Positions 48,954 through 58,118 of a stretch of 64,000 bases of DNA are shown in pieces (positions within the stretch are counted from its first letter, which is position 1; every line of letters starts with the position of its first letter). Under the pieces are notes generated by a model. It was given only the letters and a program-made list of their open reading frames with translations. It was not told the DNA's origin and did not search any database. The stretch is from VRUE01 sp963844395 (GTDB lineage Bacteria; Actinomycetota; Thermoleophilia; Solirubrobacterales; 70-9), in NCBI GenBank assembly GCA_963844395.1, contig CAWJNX010000001.1:62001-126000 (forward strand), read 5' to 3'. Both the position numbers and the translations under genes were made by a program.

Positions 48954-50647
48954 GTGACTCGCCTCAGTCAGACGTTCCTGCCGACTCTCAAGGACGCGCC
49001 TTCCGATGCTGAGGCTGCGTCTCACAAGCTGATGGTGCGGGCAGGCCTTATCCGCCAGTTGGGGGCGGGGCTTTGGACTTATTTGCCTGCTGGGTGGCGG
49101 TCGGTTCGGAAGGTTGAGGCGATTCTGCGGGAGGAGATGGAGGGGGTCGGGTGTCAGGAGATGCTGATGCCTGTGCTTCAGCCGGCTGAGGCTTGGGAGA
49201 AGACTGGCCGCTACTCGATCGACGAGCTATTCAAGCTGGAGGATCGGAAGGGCGCTTCGATGGTCCTCGCGATGACCCATGAGGAGTGCTTGACGTATCA
49301 CGTGGCTCGGGAGGTTCGGTCTTATCGGGACCTACCTTTGATGCTCTTTCACATTCAGACGAAGGAGCGCGACGAGCCTCGGCCTCGGGCTGGCGTGCTG
49401 CGGACGCGTGAGTTCACGATGAAGGACGCGTACTCGTTCGATCGCGACGAGGAGGGGTTGGCGCGGTCTTATGAGTTGCAGAGCGAGGCCTACGCGCGGA
49501 TCTTCGACCGTTGCGGGTTGCGCTGGCACCGGGTCGAGTCGGATGTCGGGATGATGGGCGGGTCCGGGGCGCACGAGTACATGGCGCCCTGTCCTGCCGG
49601 CGAGAACGAGGTGGCGCTGGCGCCCGGTTACGCCGCCAACGTCGAGATCGCTGCGGCGGAGCCGCAGCCGGTGGAGCTGCCGGCGGCGCTGGAGGAGCCA
49701 CAGGAGGTGCCGACCCCCGGCTTGACCACGGTCGAGGAGGTCTCCGACTCGCTCGGGGTTGCTCCCGGCGCACTGATCAAGGCGATGCCGGTCGTCGTCG
49801 AGGGGCGGGGAACGGTGGTAATCCTTGTCCGCGGCGACCACCGGCTCAACGAGATCAAGCTGCGCAACGCGCTCGGGGCCGACTTCCGCCAGGCGCGCAG
49901 GCGGAGGAGATCGAGGCTGAGCTGGGGCCGGACGGGCTTCGTCGGTCCTGTGGGCACCGGCCTGCCCGTGATCAAGGACGCGGCGATCCAGGGCGACTCC
50001 TACGTGACCGGCGCCAACCGGCCCGACGCCCACCTGCGCGGCGTGCAGCCCGGGCGCGACTTCGAGTTCGAGGAGCTGGACGTGCGCGCGGTCGAGGCTG
50101 GTGACGCCGCGCCGGGAGGCGGCACGATCGAGATCGAGGCGGCGATCGAGATCGGCAACATCTTCAAGCTCGGCACCCGCTACTCGGAGCCGCTCGGCGC
50201 AACCTACCTCGACGAGGGCGGGAACCGAGCGGCCGATCGTGATGGGCAGCTACGGGATCGGGCCGGCGCGGATCCTGGCGGCGGCAATCGAGCAGGATGC
50301 CGACGAGCGGGGCATCGTCTGGCCGCCGGCGCTGGCGCCCTGGCAGGTGCACCTTGTCTCGCTCGCCAAGGCCGGCGAGCCGGAGCGAGAGGCGGCGGAC
50401 AGCCTTTATGAGGCAGCTGCGCGACGCCGGCGCTGAGGTCCTCTACGACGACCGCGATGCCGGGCCAGGGGAGAAGCTGACCGACGCCGAGCTGCTTGGC
50501 TGCCCGCTGCGTCTGGTTGTCGGACGCCGTGGCCTCGCCAAGGGCATCGTCGAGGCAAGCGAGCGGGCCGGCGGCGCCGAGCACGAGCTGCTCGTCGATG
50601 AGGCCGCCGCACGGGCCATGGCGCTGCTGCAGCCCGGCGATGGCTGA
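48954..50647 (+). CDS. proS: prolyl-tRNA synthetase, bacterial type with editing domain (four frame breaks)
   Basis: Class II synthetase, about 563 residues after correction. MTRLSQTFLPTLKDAP..., motif 1 and LMPVLQPAEAWEKTGRY, motif 2 LPLMLFHIQTKERDEPRPRAGVLRTREFTMKDAYSF, the editing (INS) domain about residues 230-400 (VSDSLGVAPGALIKAM, VRGDHRLNEIKLRNALG), motif 3 GSYGIGPARILAAAIEQ, and the anticodon domain LVSLAKAGEPEREAAD, LRDAGAEVLYDDRDAGPGEKLTDAELLG. Breaks near 49893 and 49930 (compensating), 50222 and 50415. The first 650 nt use strikingly T/G-rich codons. Essential. Confidence 0.92.
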
Positions 50648-51293
50648 CACGGCTCCCTTCGGACGCGGCCGCGTTCGCCGCCTTCTCGGCCTCGACCGCA
50701 GCGGCCCGCCGCCCCGCCAGACCCGCGAGGGTGAGCCGCTCAATCCCTGGACGCTCCCCAACCTGGTCGGCTACCTGCGGATCGCCGGCCTGCCGGTCTT
50801 CCTCTACCTCGCCTTCGAGTCCGGCGACGGCCGCAGTGTCGCCGCCGCGACTGTCTTCTGGCTGATCTCCGCCGGCGACTACCTGGACGGGCTCCTCGCC
50901 CGCGTCACCGGCCAGTACAGCCGTCTCGGAGCGATGCTCGACCCGCTAATCGACCGTCTCACGATCCTCTCCGGCGCCGTCGTCTGCTGGCACTTCGAGC
51001 TGCTGCCGCGCTGGGCGCTCGCCGCGCTTGCCGTCCGGGAGGTGGCGATGCTCGTCCTCGCCCAGTACGGCTTGCGCCACGGCGTCCAGATCGCCGTCAA
51101 CTGGCCGGGCCGCCTCTCGGTCTTCCCGATCATGGGAGGGATCTTCTTCGCCATGCTCTTCGAGGGCTGGGGGCCGGAAGCGGCGCTGATCGTCGGCCTC
51201 GGGATGGCGATCGTAGCGACCGTCCTCTACGCCCAAAGCGGCTGGCGGGCGGTGCGCTCGAACGGCCCGCAATCCGGCGCCCAGGGTCCATAA
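50640..51293 (+). CDS. CDP-alcohol phosphatidyltransferase
   Basis: 217 residues from ATG 50640, overlapping proS by 8 nt. A basic N-terminus, then WTLPNLVGYLRIAGLPVFLYLAF and the signature DYLDGLLARVTGQYSRLGAMLDPLIDRL (DGxxAR, GxxxD, xxxD), followed by several membrane helices. Transfers a phosphatidyl group from CDP-DAG to an alcohol: phosphatidylglycerophosphate or phosphatidylinositol-phosphate synthase are the main options. No partner gene resolves which. Confidence 0.85.
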   Translation: MADTAPFGRGRVRRLLGLDRSGPPPRQTREGEPLNPWTLPNLVGYLRIAGLPVFLYLAFESGDGRSVAAATVFWLISAGDYLDGLLARVTGQYSRLGAMLDPLIDRLTILSGAVVCWHFELLPRWALAALAVREVAMLVLAQYGLRHGVQIAVNWPGRLSVFPIMGGIFFAMLFEGWGPEAALIVGLGMAIVATVLYAQSGWRAVRSNGPQSGAQGP

Positions 51294-51307
51294 CCTTCAA
51301 CCTTCAG

Positions 51308-51335
51308 TTGACCCTTTGCCGAAGCGACCTATAAT
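51308..51335 (+). promoter_or_regulatory. promoter of rsiG-FHA-ftsR
   Basis: TTGACC (51308-51313), 16-nt spacer, TATAAT (51330-51335): the best vegetative-type promoter in the window outside the rRNA operon. Unlike most here, it leaves a 5' UTR of about 40 nt with AAGGAGTG before the ATG at 51384. Confidence 0.7.
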
Positions 51336-51383
51336 CGGTTGTCAGCGGCCAACGGAGGCAAGACCTCCCGATTAAGGAGTGAG

Positions 51384-51655
51384 ATGGAGGACACCTTTCC
51401 CGATCTCGGTTCCCTCAGCGACGAAGAGCTGAAAGAGCTGATCGACAAGCTGACCGAGGAGGAGGACGAGATCTCCTACCGGCGGCGGGTCCTGCACGGC
51501 AAGATCGACATCCTGCGCGCCGAGCTGGTCAACCGGTTGCGGCACAAGCACGAAAGTGGCGACTCGCTGATCTCCGGCGACGACGTCGCGCAGCTGACCG
51601 ACATCCTCGCCGGCAAGGCGCAAAAACCGCCCCCGAGGACAAGCCGGCGGCTTAG
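51384..51655 (+). CDS. rsiG: RsiG-like c-di-GMP-responsive anti-sigma factor (frame break near 51620)
   Basis: About 90 residues, two helices: SLSDEELKELIDKLTEEEDE then ISYRRRVLHGKIDILRAELVNRLRHKH. The segment E-D-E-I-S-Y-R-R-R-V-L-H-G-K-I-D matches the RsiG c-di-GMP motif E(x3)S(x2)R(x3)Q(x3)D except that His replaces Gln. In Streptomyces RsiG with c-di-GMP sequesters sigma-WhiG; a single-motif form acts as homodimer in Rubrobacter. One extra base in the A-run near 51620; the corrected tail is TAPEDKPAA, stop at 51653-51655. First gene of the rsiG-FHA-ftsR unit. The sigma partner is not in the window. Confidence 0.78.
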
Positions 51656-51663
51656 GAAGAGCG

Positions 51664-52137
51664 ATGGCCGGCCACTGTCCCGAGTGCGGGTTCGTCAACC
51701 CCGAGGGAGCGAACTACTGCCAGAAGTGCGGCGCCTACCTCGGCGGCCCCTCGGAGGGCGGCGAGGAGCCGACGACGATGACCTACACCGTCGACGACAC
51801 CGGCGAGATGCAGCCGATCGACATCGACCAGGCGCTCGAGCGCGGCGGCGCGGCGTTGGTGATCCGCGCCGGTGGCGGCCGTGCGGGGGAGAGCTTCACG
51901 ATCTCCGAGGAGCGGGTCAGCATCGGCCGCAGCCCCGACGCCGGCGTCTTCCTCGACGACGTCACCGTCTCGCGCAACCACGCGCTGCTGGTGCGGCGCC
52001 GCGACGGCCTCTACATCGACGACCTCGGCTCGCTCAACGGCACCTACGTCAACCGCCGCCGGATCGAGTCCCACCTGCTCGCCGACGGCGACGAGATCCA
52101 GGTCGGCAAGTACAAGCTGAGCTACCTGGAGAAGTAG
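51664..52137 (+). CDS. FHA-domain protein with N-terminal zinc ribbon (GarA/OdhI-like)
   Basis: 157 residues. CPECGFVNPEGANYCQKCG is a four-Cys zinc ribbon; a linker with a TTMTYTVDDTGEM segment could be the phospho-Thr region; the FHA fold (about 70-155) has ERVSIGRSPDAGVFLDDVTVSRNHALL and LGSLNGTYVNRRRIE with the pThr-binding Arg, Ser, His and Asn. GarA/OdhI proteins regulate 2-oxoglutarate metabolism under Ser/Thr kinase control, and the usual neighbour is an FtsR-type MerR regulator, as here. Confidence 0.85.
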   Translation: MAGHCPECGFVNPEGANYCQKCGAYLGGPSEGGEEPTTMTYTVDDTGEMQPIDIDQALERGGAALVIRAGGGRAGESFTISEERVSIGRSPDAGVFLDDVTVSRNHALLVRRRDGLYIDDLGSLNGTYVNRRRIESHLLADGDEIQVGKYKLSYLEK

Positions 52138-52146
52138 GGAGCGACG

Positions 52147-52905
52147 ATGGCAGTCACCGAACAACAACCACAGCAGCAGCCCCGCCAGCGCGACTCGCGG
52201 CCACGCAAGGCGCTGACGATCGGCGCCGTCTGCAAGATCCTGCAGGGCGAGTTCGACGACATATCGATCTCGAAGATCCGCTACCTGGAGGACCAGAAGC
52301 TGCTCAGCCCGCGGCGCACGCCGGGCGGCTACCGCCTCTACAGCCAGTCCGACGTCGAGCGGCTGCGGACGATCCTGCGCCTGCAGCGCGACGAGTTCCT
52401 GCCGCTGCGGGTGATCCGCCAGGAGCTGGCGGCGGGAGGCGACCTCGACCTCGGCGGGGGCCCGGGGAGTGACCGGCGTCCCGGCGGCGGTGCGGTGAGG
52501 CGGGCGATCCTCGTCAACACCTCCAACGCCTACCTGGGGCTCGACGAGCTGATCGAGGAGACCGGTGCCCGCGCCGAGCTGATCGCCGAGCTGGAGAACT
52601 TCGGCATCGTCGAGCCCGAGAAGCGCGACGGCAGGACGGTCTACGACGAGACCGACCGCGAGATCGTCCGCGCCGCCAACGAGCTCTCCCGGGTCGGCGT
52701 CGGGGCGCGCAACCTGCGCGTCTTCCGCTCCTCGGCCGACCGCGAGGCCAACCTGCTGGAAGCGCTGCTCGGCCCCTCGCTGCGCTCGCGCAACCCGGAG
52801 CGCCGCAAGGAGGCGCTGGAGAGCCTCGAGAACCTGGCGGCGACCGTGAGCCACCTGAAGCACCTGCTGCTGGTACGGGACCTGCGTCGCCTCGCCGGGG
52901 ACTGA
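52147..52905 (+). CDS. ftsR: MerR-family transcriptional regulator, FtsR-like
   Basis: 252 residues starting 9 nt after the FHA gene with GGGAGCG upstream. The winged HTH (about 24-80: LTIGAVCKILQGEFDDISISKIRYLEDQKLLSPRRTPGGYRLYS) carries the FtsR-type insertion in the MerR wing; a long C-terminal region (LGLDELIEETGA and following) resembles the ligand-less FtsR tail. In Corynebacterium FtsR activates ftsZ. Here it is co-transcribed with rsiG and FHA, so developmental and division inputs may meet. Confidence 0.78.
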   Translation: MAVTEQQPQQQPRQRDSRPRKALTIGAVCKILQGEFDDISISKIRYLEDQKLLSPRRTPGGYRLYSQSDVERLRTILRLQRDEFLPLRVIRQELAAGGDLDLGGGPGSDRRPGGGAVRRAILVNTSNAYLGLDELIEETGARAELIAELENFGIVEPEKRDGRTVYDETDREIVRAANELSRVGVGARNLRVFRSSADREANLLEALLGPSLRSRNPERRKEALESLENLAATVSHLKHLLLVRDLRRLAGD

Positions 52906-52919
52906 GGGCGCCGCCCTCG

Positions 52920-53378
52920 ATGCCCCGCGTGACGCGCAGGCGGACCGTCTCGGCGTCGCCTGACGAGGTCTGGGATCTCGTCTCCGACCCCTACAACCTG
53001 CCGCGCTGGTGGCCGCGCACGAGCCGGGTCGAGAGCGTCGACCGCAAGCGCGGCGGCCGGCGCAGCCAGTGGACGAAGGTGCTGGAGACCGCCGAGGGGC
53101 GCGGCGTGCGGGCCGACTACCGCTGCGTCTCCGCGGCCGAGGGCGAGCGCTACGTGTGGGAGCAGCAGCTCGAGGGGACGCCCTTCGCGCGGCACCTGCG
53201 CAGCTCGACGGTCGAGATCGCCCTGCGGCCCGACGGCGAGGGCACGAGGGTCGCGCTCACCTCCGCCCAGACGCTGCGCGGCTTCTCGCGCCTCGGCTCG
53301 CCGATGATGCGCGGCGCCCAGGGCAAGATCCTCGACGAGGCGCTCGACGGGATCGAAACGGGCCCGCGGCCCGCGTGA
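52920..53378 (+). CDS. SRPBCC/START-like (polyketide cyclase-type) protein
   Basis: 152 residues. VTRRRTVSASPDEVWDLVSDPYNLPRWWPRTSRVE is the usual N-terminal strand-helix of the SRPBCC fold with its hydrophobic pocket; LEGTPFARHLRSSTVEIALRPDGEGTRVALTSA and the long C-terminal helix SPMMRGAQGKILDEALDGI complete it. Probably a lipid or hydrophobic ligand binder. Overlaps the FAD oxidase by GTGA, hinting at a shared pathway. Confidence 0.75.
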   Translation: MPRVTRRRTVSASPDEVWDLVSDPYNLPRWWPRTSRVESVDRKRGGRRSQWTKVLETAEGRGVRADYRCVSAAEGERYVWEQQLEGTPFARHLRSSTVEIALRPDGEGTRVALTSAQTLRGFSRLGSPMMRGAQGKILDEALDGIETGPRPA

Positions 53379-55008
53379 TCGGCACCGCGCCGCGACTCGA
53401 AGTGGTGGGGCTGGGGAGATCCGGATATCCAGCCCGAGCTGGACAGCCGAGGCGCGGGCCGCCCTGCGCGATCGGATCGGCAAGCTGGACCAGCGCTCCG
53501 CGGGGCGGCGGGCTTGACGGCGATTCAGCTGCCCGACCATGCGCCGCTGCCCGATGCCCTCGTGGACGCGGTCGGCGCCGATGGCGTCTTCGCCTCCGTA
53601 CGAGGACCGGGTGCGCCACGCGGCCGGCCGCGGCTACGTCGACCTGATGCGGCTGCGGAGCGGCCGGCTCGAGGCGGCGCCGGACGCGGTACTGCTGCCG
53701 GCCGACGCCGCCGCGGTGCGACGCGTCGCTCGAGGTCTGTGCCGGCGAGGGAATCGCCGTGGTCCCCTTCGGCGGTGGCACCAGCGTGGTCGGCGGGGTC
53801 GAGCCGCTGCGCGGGCGTCACCTCCGCCTGGTCAGCCTCGACCTGACGCGGCTGCGCGAGGTCGAGGTTGACGGCCGCTCGCTCACCGCCCGGCTCGGCG
53901 CCGGGCTGCGCGGTCCGGAGGCGGAGGCGGCGCTCGCCCGGCAGGGCCTCGCGCTCGGCCACTTCCCGCAGTCCTTCGAGTACGCGACGATCGGCGGCTT
54001 CGCGGCGACCCGCTCGGCGGGACAGGCGTCGAGCGGCTACGGGCGCTTCGACGACCTAGTCAGCGCGGTGCGCCTGATCGCCCCGGCCGGGGAGCTGCGT
54101 ACCCTGGACACGCCGCACACCGCCGCCGGTCCCTCGCTGCGCGAGCTGATCGTCGGCTCCGAGGGCGTCCTCGGCGTCATCCCCGAGGCGACCGTCCGGG
54201 TCCGCCCGGCGCCTCGCGTGCGGCGCTACGAGGGCTGGATCGCCGAGAGCTTCGAGGCCGGGGCCGAGATCGTGCGGGCGCTTGCCCAAGGCCCAGGGCT
54301 ACCTGACGTGATCCGCGTCTCCGACGAGGAGGAGACCCAGACCTCGCTGGCGCTCTCCGGCCCGCGCGGGCTGGCGGGCACGCTTTTCGGCGGCTACCTT
54401 GGCCTGCGCCGCCGCCGCGAGGGCTGCCTGATGGTGGTCGGCCTGGAGGGCGACGAGGAGTCGGTCGCGCGTCGCCGCGCCCTCGCGGTCCGCGAGCTGC
54501 GTCGCGGGCGGCGCCGCCTACCTCGGCCAGGCAGCCGGCCGCTCTTGGGAGCACGGCCGCTTCCAGGCGCCCTACCTGCGCGACACGCTGATGGACATGG
54601 GGGCGATGGTCGAGACGCTGGAGACGTCCCACACCTGGGCCGGCCTCGAAGGCCTGCGCAAGGCGGTCGGTTCCGCGATCCGCGAACTCGCTCGCCGCGC
54701 AGGGCACGCCGGGCATCGTCCTCTGCCATCTCTCCCACGCCTACGCCGACGGCGCCTCGCTCTACTACACGTTCATCGCCCGCTCCCGGCGCGGCGAGGA
54801 GGTCAAGCAGTGGGCGGCGGTAAAGCGCGCCGCCTCGGAGGCGATCGTCGCCGCGGGCGGCACGATCACCCATCACCACGCGGTCGGCCGCGACCACGCC
54901 CCCTACATGGAGGCGGAGGTGGGCAGGACCGGCTTGACGTACTGAGAGCCGTAAAGGAGAGACTCGATCCCAGCAGGGATCATGAACCCCGAAAAGCTGC
55001 TCGGTTGA
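53375..55008 (+). CDS. FAD-linked oxidase, alkyldihydroxyacetonephosphate synthase-like (multiple frame breaks)
   Basis: VAO/PCMH flavoenzyme of about 540 residues. After a short N-terminus (EVVG, LDQRSAGRRAG) come the FAD_binding_4 motifs VVPFGGGTSVVGGVEPLRG, YATIGGFAATRSAGQASSGYG, ELIVGSEGVLGVIPEATVRVRP; then ALSGPRGLAG and, at the C-terminus, HAYADGASLYYTFIAR, TITHHHAVGRDHAPYM (the three-His motif of AGPS) and LDPSRIMNPEKLLG. AGPS makes ether-lipid precursors from acyl-DHAP; D-lactate- or 2-hydroxyglutarate dehydrogenases are the nearest alternatives. Breaks near 53410, 53600, 53735, 54510, 54690, 54940, 54977. The 53759-54500 stretch is clean. Confidence 0.82.
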
Positions 55009-55015
55009 CGTCGCG

Positions 55016-55945
55016 TTACTGGCCGGCCAGAGGCCCGGCGATGTCGCCGCGCAGGACCGATTCGCCGGTGTAGCGGGGCAAGCGCTGCTCTTTTTTGGCT
55101 CGGGCCACTTCGGCTTGGTAGGCGCTGTCAGAGGTTCGCGAGACGTCGATCTGTTTGAAGGCGCCGTTGGCGACGAGCGCCAGCACTTCGGTCGGGATCG
55201 CGAAGCGGGCGCCGAGTTTCCCGACTCGTCCGACCCGCACCGCGCCGACCCGCAGCGACAGTTTCGGCGAGCGGTAGAGCCAGACGGTGTAAGACTCGCC
55301 GCCGCCGGTTGGCTCGAGGCCGTCGGCGATCACTTGGAGCACAACGCTTTTGCCGAGCCTGCCGAACAGCGCCCGGCCGCTCGCATCGCCGCCGTCGACC
55401 GGCTCCAGGGCAGCTTGGGTGATTTTGTCCGAGCCGGCCGCCACGTTCGTCGCGCTCGGCGGATCCGCGTGGGGTCGGAATCCGAGTCCGAGTCTCCGCC
55501 ACCGAGGTCGATCGCGCCGGTTGCGAAGAGGACCAGCAGCAGGACCGCGACCGCGCCACCGGCCAATTCCGCCAGGCGGCGCCGGCTACGGGACACGGCT
55601 GGCGGCATTCCTCGTCTCGCCTGTGGGCGTTCGATGGAGACGGGGCCGCAGTCGCCTGACGTGGCGACGACGAAGGCGCTGTCGAGACGGGGGCCGGTCG
55701 TGGCGGCTCCGGAGGTCTGGGCGAGCTCGGAGGCTCCGATATCGCCGCGGCCTCGCCCAGCTCCGGCCCGCGCGGGCGGGACGGCGCGACGCCTCCGCCG
55801 GCTCCTCCAGCTCCCTCAGGGCTCCTTTCACCCTGGCGCGCACTTCATCCACACTGAGGCCCATCAGGGCGGCGATGTCCTCGTAGCCCTCCTCGCGCTG
55901 CGCAAGCAGTCGCAGCAGGGCCCTCTGGTCGTCACTGAGCGGCAC
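55016..55945 (-). CDS. membrane protein with N-terminal sigma-4-like HTH and C-terminal RskA-like domain (frame breaks)
   Basis: Pieces in order: MPLSDDQRALLRLLAQREEG, then YEDIAALMGLSVDEVRARVKGALRELEE (HTH with the geometry of sigma region 4); a linker; SRSRRRLAELAGGAVAVLLLVLFATGAIDL (basic patch and one membrane helix); then outside the membrane AAGSDKITQAALEPVDGGDASGRALFGRLGKSVVLQVIADGL and GGESYTVWLYRSPKLSLRVGAVRVGRVG, similar to the anti-sigma-K RskA C-terminal domain (WLY, GAV...). Breaks near 55440, 55610 and 55770. About 305 residues. Converges with the FAD oxidase. An atypical domain combination; neighbouring-gene fusion by error is possible but the frames join cleanly. Confidence 0.6.
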
Positions 55946-55979
55946 GATGCGCCAAGCCTATGGGACGACCCCGGTGGCC

Positions 55980-56029
55980 GACGTGCCGCGGGTTGAGTAC
56001 CCATATGGTCCGCTAACTCGCGGCACGTC
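55980..56029. repeat. 50-bp palindrome upstream of the thioesterase gene
   Basis: Ends GACGTGCCGC/GCGGCACGTC and core CCCATATGG, as at 8098-8147. The inner arms GGGTTGAG and CTAACTC pair with G-U wobbles, which fits an RNA hairpin better than a DNA operator. It ends 4 nt before a TAGGGT -10 (56034-56039) and 19 nt before the start codon. Confidence 0.82.
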
Positions 56030-56033
56030 CAAG

Positions 56034-56039
56034 TAGGGT
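56034..56039 (+). promoter_or_regulatory. -10 box of the thioesterase gene (leaderless)
   Basis: TAGGGT, 9 nt before ATG 56049, mirrors the palindrome/-10/start arrangement of leuB exactly. Confidence 0.45.
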
Positions 56040-56048
56040 GCGCGGGCG

Positions 56049-56470
56049 ATGGCCGACGACCCGCGCGGACTGAAGTCTCATTTCGATGTTCTTATCGGCA
56101 CCGAGTGGCTCGACGACGATCCCGAGCACGCCCGGGCCCGGGTGGCGATGCGCGACGAGCTGCGCCAGCCGGTCGGACTGATGCACGGCGGCGTCATGTC
56201 GAGCCTGGTCGAGAGCGTCTGCTCACGGGCGACCGCCTTGGCTGTCCTCGACGAGGGATGGCGGCGATGGGCCAGTCGATCTCGGTCAGCTTCGTGCGGC
56301 CGATCACCGACGGCCACGCGGAAGTCCAGGCCCGCGCCCGCCACCGTGGCCGCACCACCTGGGTCTGGGACGCCGAGGTGCGGGACGCCGAGGATCGCCT
56401 TTGCGCCCTGGCCCAGATGACGATCGCGGTACAGGCCGATGCCCGAGGGACTAGCCGCCAAACCGATTAG
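56049..56470 (+). CDS. PaaI-family hotdog thioesterase (frame break near 56265)
   Basis: About 140 residues. MADDPRGLKSHFDVLIGTEWLDDDPEHARARVAM, then LRQPVGLMHGGVMSSLVESVCSRATALAVLDEG, the hotdog helix with the catalytic-region GLMHGGV. After one base shift near 56265 it continues AAMGQSISVSFVRPITDGHAEVQARARHRGRTTWVWDAEV and ends TSRQTD. Small acyl-CoA thioesterase; substrate unknown. Its last 20 nt overlap the convergent nadE. Confidence 0.83.
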
Positions 56471-58118
56471 TGATCGGTAGGCGCCGGTCGCGCCCGAACG
56501 CCTTCGGCGTGATTCGGATCCCGGGGCCGCCTGGCGGCGCTTGTACTCAGAGCGGTCGACCATGCGTACGACCTCATCGACGACCTCGGCCGGTAGGCCG
56601 GCGGCGATCATCTCCTCGCGGCCCTGGTCGCGCTCCACGTAGGCCTCGAGCACGCGGTCGAGCAGCTCGTAGGGAGGGCAGAGAGTCGGAGTCGAGCTGA
56701 TCGGGCCGCAGCTCCGCCGAGGGCGCTCGCTCCAGTACCGAGGCCGGCACCAGCTTGCGGCCGGCGACCTCGTTGCGGTGGCCGGACCAGCTCGTAGACG
56801 AGCGTCTTGGGCACGTCCTTAATCGCCGCGAAGCCGCCCGCCATGTCGCCGTAGAGGGTCGCGTAGCCGACCGACATCTCGCTCTTGTTGCCGGTCGTCA
56901 GCACCAGCCAGCCGTGCTTGTTGGAGAGCGCCATCATCAGGTTGCCCCGGATCCGCGCCTGAACGTTCTCGGCGGCAAGGTCGGGCTCCGACGGACGTGC
57001 GGGGTCGCGGGGGAGGGGCTCCGGGCCATATCCATCCGCCGTGGCGAAGGAGTCGGCCAGCGCCTCGTCGTAGGCAGCCATCGTCGCGGCGATCGGGATC
57101 TCGATCGTCTCGGCGCCGAGGTTGCGGCCGATCTCGAGCGCGTCCTCCTGCGTCGCCGCGCTGGAGTGGGGGGAGGGCATGACGACGCAGCTGACGTTCT
57201 CCGCTCCCAGCGCATCGACGGCGAGCAGCGCCACCAGCGCCGAGTCGATCCCTCCAGAGAGGGCGATCCCGACGTGCCGGAAGCCGTTCTTGCGGACGTA
57301 GTCGCGCAGGCCGAGCGTCAAGCGCCCCGTAGACCTCGGCGATGTCGGGCAGCGGCTCGGCTAGGGAGCGAGCGGCCGCGGGGGGCATCTCGCAGACGAG
57401 CAGCTCCTCCTCGAACTGGGCGGCGCGGGCGATCACCTCGCCGCTCGGGTCGACGACGAAGCTGTGGCCGTCGAAGACCAGTTCGTCCTGGCCGCCGACC
57501 AGGTTGCAGAAGGCGAGGTGGGTTCCGTAGGCCCGGGCTCGGTCAGCGAACATCGACCTCGCGCTCGCGGCCCTTGCCGCGGTGGTAGGGGGAGCCGGAG
57601 GGATTGGCGATCAGCTTCGCCCCTTCGCTCTGCCTCGCGCGAGGCGGGGGGCCCTCGCTCCAGAGGTCCTCGCAGACCGTCAGCCCGACCCGCGTCCCGG
57701 CAACCTCGACCGTCGCCGGGGCGTCGCCGGGAACGAAATAGCGCTGCTCGTCGAAGACGGAGTAGTTAGGGAGCCGGTTCTTGCGGTAGACGGCGCGCAC
57801 CTCGCCGCCCTGGAGCACCGCCAGCGAGTTGTGGGCGTGGCGATGATCGCCGCCTCCGGCAACCGGCTCGGCGAAGCCGACCAGCACGGTCATCTCGCCG
57901 ACTCCGCGCGCCAGCTCCTCGACCGCGGCCCGGTTGGCCTCGACGAAGTGGCGCTTCAGGTAGAGGTCCTCGGCCGGGTAGCCGGGTATGCACAGCTCCG
58001 GGAAGATCGCCAGGTCGGCGCCCTGCGCGGCGGCTCGCCCGATCCACTCGGCGACCTTCGCCGCGTTGCCGCCGACGTCGCCGACGGTCGGGTCGATCTG
58101 GGCGAGCGCTATCCGCAC
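56451..58118 (-). CDS. nadE: glutamine-dependent NAD+ synthetase (about five frame breaks)
   Basis: Two-domain enzyme, about 555 residues. GTG start 58118: VRIALAQIDPTVGDVGGNAAKVAEW, the nitrilase triad in FPELCIPGYPAEDLYLK (Glu), VYRKNRLPNYSVFDEQRYF (Lys), VGLTVCEDLWSEG (Cys); then FCNLVGGQDELVFDGHSFV. The synthetase domain follows: LRDYVRKNGFRHVGIALSGGIDSALVALLAV (PP-loop SGGIDS), VVMPSPHSSAATQEDA, ARIRGNLMMALSNKHGWLVLTTGNKSEMSVGYATLYGD, AFGRDRRLPITNRFGG. Breaks near 57550, 57325, 56775, 56690, 56520. Essential, so likely errors. Abuts the WS/DGAT stop (1-nt overlap). Confidence 0.93.
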
